Assembly (NCBI RefSeq): GCF_018100925.1
Contig: NZ_JAGJEH010000008.1
Span: forward strand, 124,001-188,000
From: Pseudoalteromonas luteoviolacea
GTDB lineage: Bacteria > Pseudomonadota > Gammaproteobacteria > Enterobacterales > Alteromonadaceae
Length of the DNA stretch: 64,000 nucleotides
Direction of reading: 5' to 3'
Positions 63,238 through 64,000 of the stretch are shown in pieces. Positions within the stretch are counted from its first letter, which is position 1. Each line of letters starts with the position of its first letter. Below the pieces are notes generated by a model. That model ran no database searches and was not told where the DNA came from. It saw only the letters and a program-made list of their open reading frames with translations. The position numbers and the translations under genes were made by a program.

Positions 63238-64000
63238 TGAAAGGAATCATTCTAGCTGGGGGCTCAGGTACGCGTCTTTATCCAATAACTCGCGGAGTAT
63301 CCAAGCAACTTTTGCCTGTATATGATAAGCCAATGATCTATTACCCGCTATCTGTATTGATGTTAGCTGGTATCCGAGAAGTATTGATTATAACGACGCC
63401 TGAAGACAAAAGCAGTTTTCAAAGGTTACTTGGCGACGGTTCAGACTTTGGAATAGAGCTATCATACGCAACCCAGCCTAGCCCTGACGGTTTAGCGCAA
63501 GCTTTCATCATTGGTGAAGACTTTATTGGAAGTGACTCAGTGTGCCTTGTTCTAGGTGATAATATTTTTTATGGTCAGGGTTTTTCCCCGAAATTACAAA
63601 GTGCTGCAGCTTTAACTAAAGGTGCCACTGTATTTGGCTATAAAGTAAAAGATCCTGACAGATTCGGTGTCGTTGAGTTTGACAGCGATATGCGCGCAAT
63701 TTCAATTGAAGAAAAGCCCGAAAATCCAAAATCACGTTATGCAGTTACGGGTTTATATTTTTACGATAATGATGTCGTTAAAATTGCAAAATCAATAAAG
63801 CCATCTCACCGAGGCGAGCTTGAAATCACAAGTATTAATCAGGCTTACTTAGAGAGAGGTGATTTGACAGTCGACATTCTAGGTCGAGGGTATGCGTGGT
63901 TGGATACTGGCACACATGGTAGCTTGCTTGAAGCGGCACACTTTGTTGAAACGATAGAAAAGCGCCAAGGGTATAAAGTTGCCTGTCTAGAAGAGATTGC
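63237..64000 (+). CDS. rmlA: glucose-1-phosphate thymidylyltransferase RmlA, 5' part
   Basis: The frame opens with GTG at 63237, shares one base with the rmlB stop, and runs past the window end with no stop, giving 254 codons of an expected 290 or so. LAGGSGTRLYPITRGVSKQL, split from GIILAGG, is the nucleotide-binding site near residues 6-25; VLGDNIFYGQG and EEKPENPKSRYAVTGLYFY follow, and WLDTGTHGSLLEA is near the end. It starts the dTDP-rhamnose route. An AGGAG ribosome site lies about 10 bases upstream. rmlC and rmlD may follow outside. Confidence 0.94.
   Translation, partial: MKGIILAGGSGTRLYPITRGVSKQLLPVYDKPMIYYPLSVLMLAGIREVLIITTPEDKSSFQRLLGDGSDFGIELSYATQPSPDGLAQAFIIGEDFIGSDSVCLVLGDNIFYGQGFSPKLQSAAALTKGATVFGYKVKDPDRFGVVEFDSDMRAISIEEKPENPKSRYAVTGLYFYDNDVVKIAKSIKPSHRGELEITSINQAYLERGDLTVDILGRGYAWLDTGTHGSLLEAAHFVETIEKRQGYKVACLEEI

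Overview
The window reads as chromosome of a marine gammaproteobacterium of the Alteromonadales, most likely Pseudoalteromonas or a close relative. This rests on protein-level recognition (division, SecA, LpxC and Ugd proteins close to but distinct from E. coli), a NagP-type GlcNAc transporter with LacI-type NagR-like operators, and dciA beside secA. It is not based on a database search. No transposase, prophage, CRISPR array or rRNA was seen.

Region 1 (about 290-18100) is a complete, tightly packed dcw cluster on the + strand: mraZ-rsmH-ftsL-ftsI-murE-murF-mraY-murD-ftsW-murG-murC-ddlB-ftsQ-ftsA-ftsZ, then lpxC with its own promoter and a bidirectional terminator. Most junctions overlap by 1-14 bases. 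Upstream of mraZ are four TGG boxes at exact 10-base spacing (MraZ operator type) and three copies of a TTGACAA/TTGTCAA heptamer around the probable promoter.

Region 2 (18100-31190) is housekeeping: dciA (DUF721) on the minus strand, secA with a structured leader and no SecM, mutT, an M13 peptidase lipoprotein, a GH20 chitobiase and a NagP transporter that share a palindromic operator, tRNA-His on the minus strand, mscS and a DUF481 outer-membrane protein. Most units here end in clear intrinsic terminators.

Region 3 (31254-49972) is a surface glycan locus: a large SLBB export protein, a Wzz-like protein, WecA, then a nonulosonic acid (legionaminic-type) pathway (legB, legC, legG, legI, an ATP-grasp enzyme, a HAD phosphatase, a PtmE-like nucleotidyltransferase, legF), followed by a Wzy-like polymerase, a capsule-type transferase, Wzx and two glycosyltransferases, the last of the WecG/TagA family. 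No LegH-type N-acetyltransferase was recognised; the ATP-grasp enzyme lies within the pathway.

Region 4 (50280-64000) makes nucleotide sugars and holds a second export machine: manC-manB (GDP-mannose), ugd (UDP-glucuronate) isolated between two long non-coding stretches, then wza-wzb-wzc, tviB-tviC (UDP-GalNAcA type), rmlB and the start of rmlA (dTDP-rhamnose), which runs off the window. Before wza lies a 23-codon ORF with a near-consensus promoter and Shine-Dalgarno sequence. Regions 3 and 4 together would supply an acidic heteropolysaccharide (O-antigen, capsule or exopolysaccharide).
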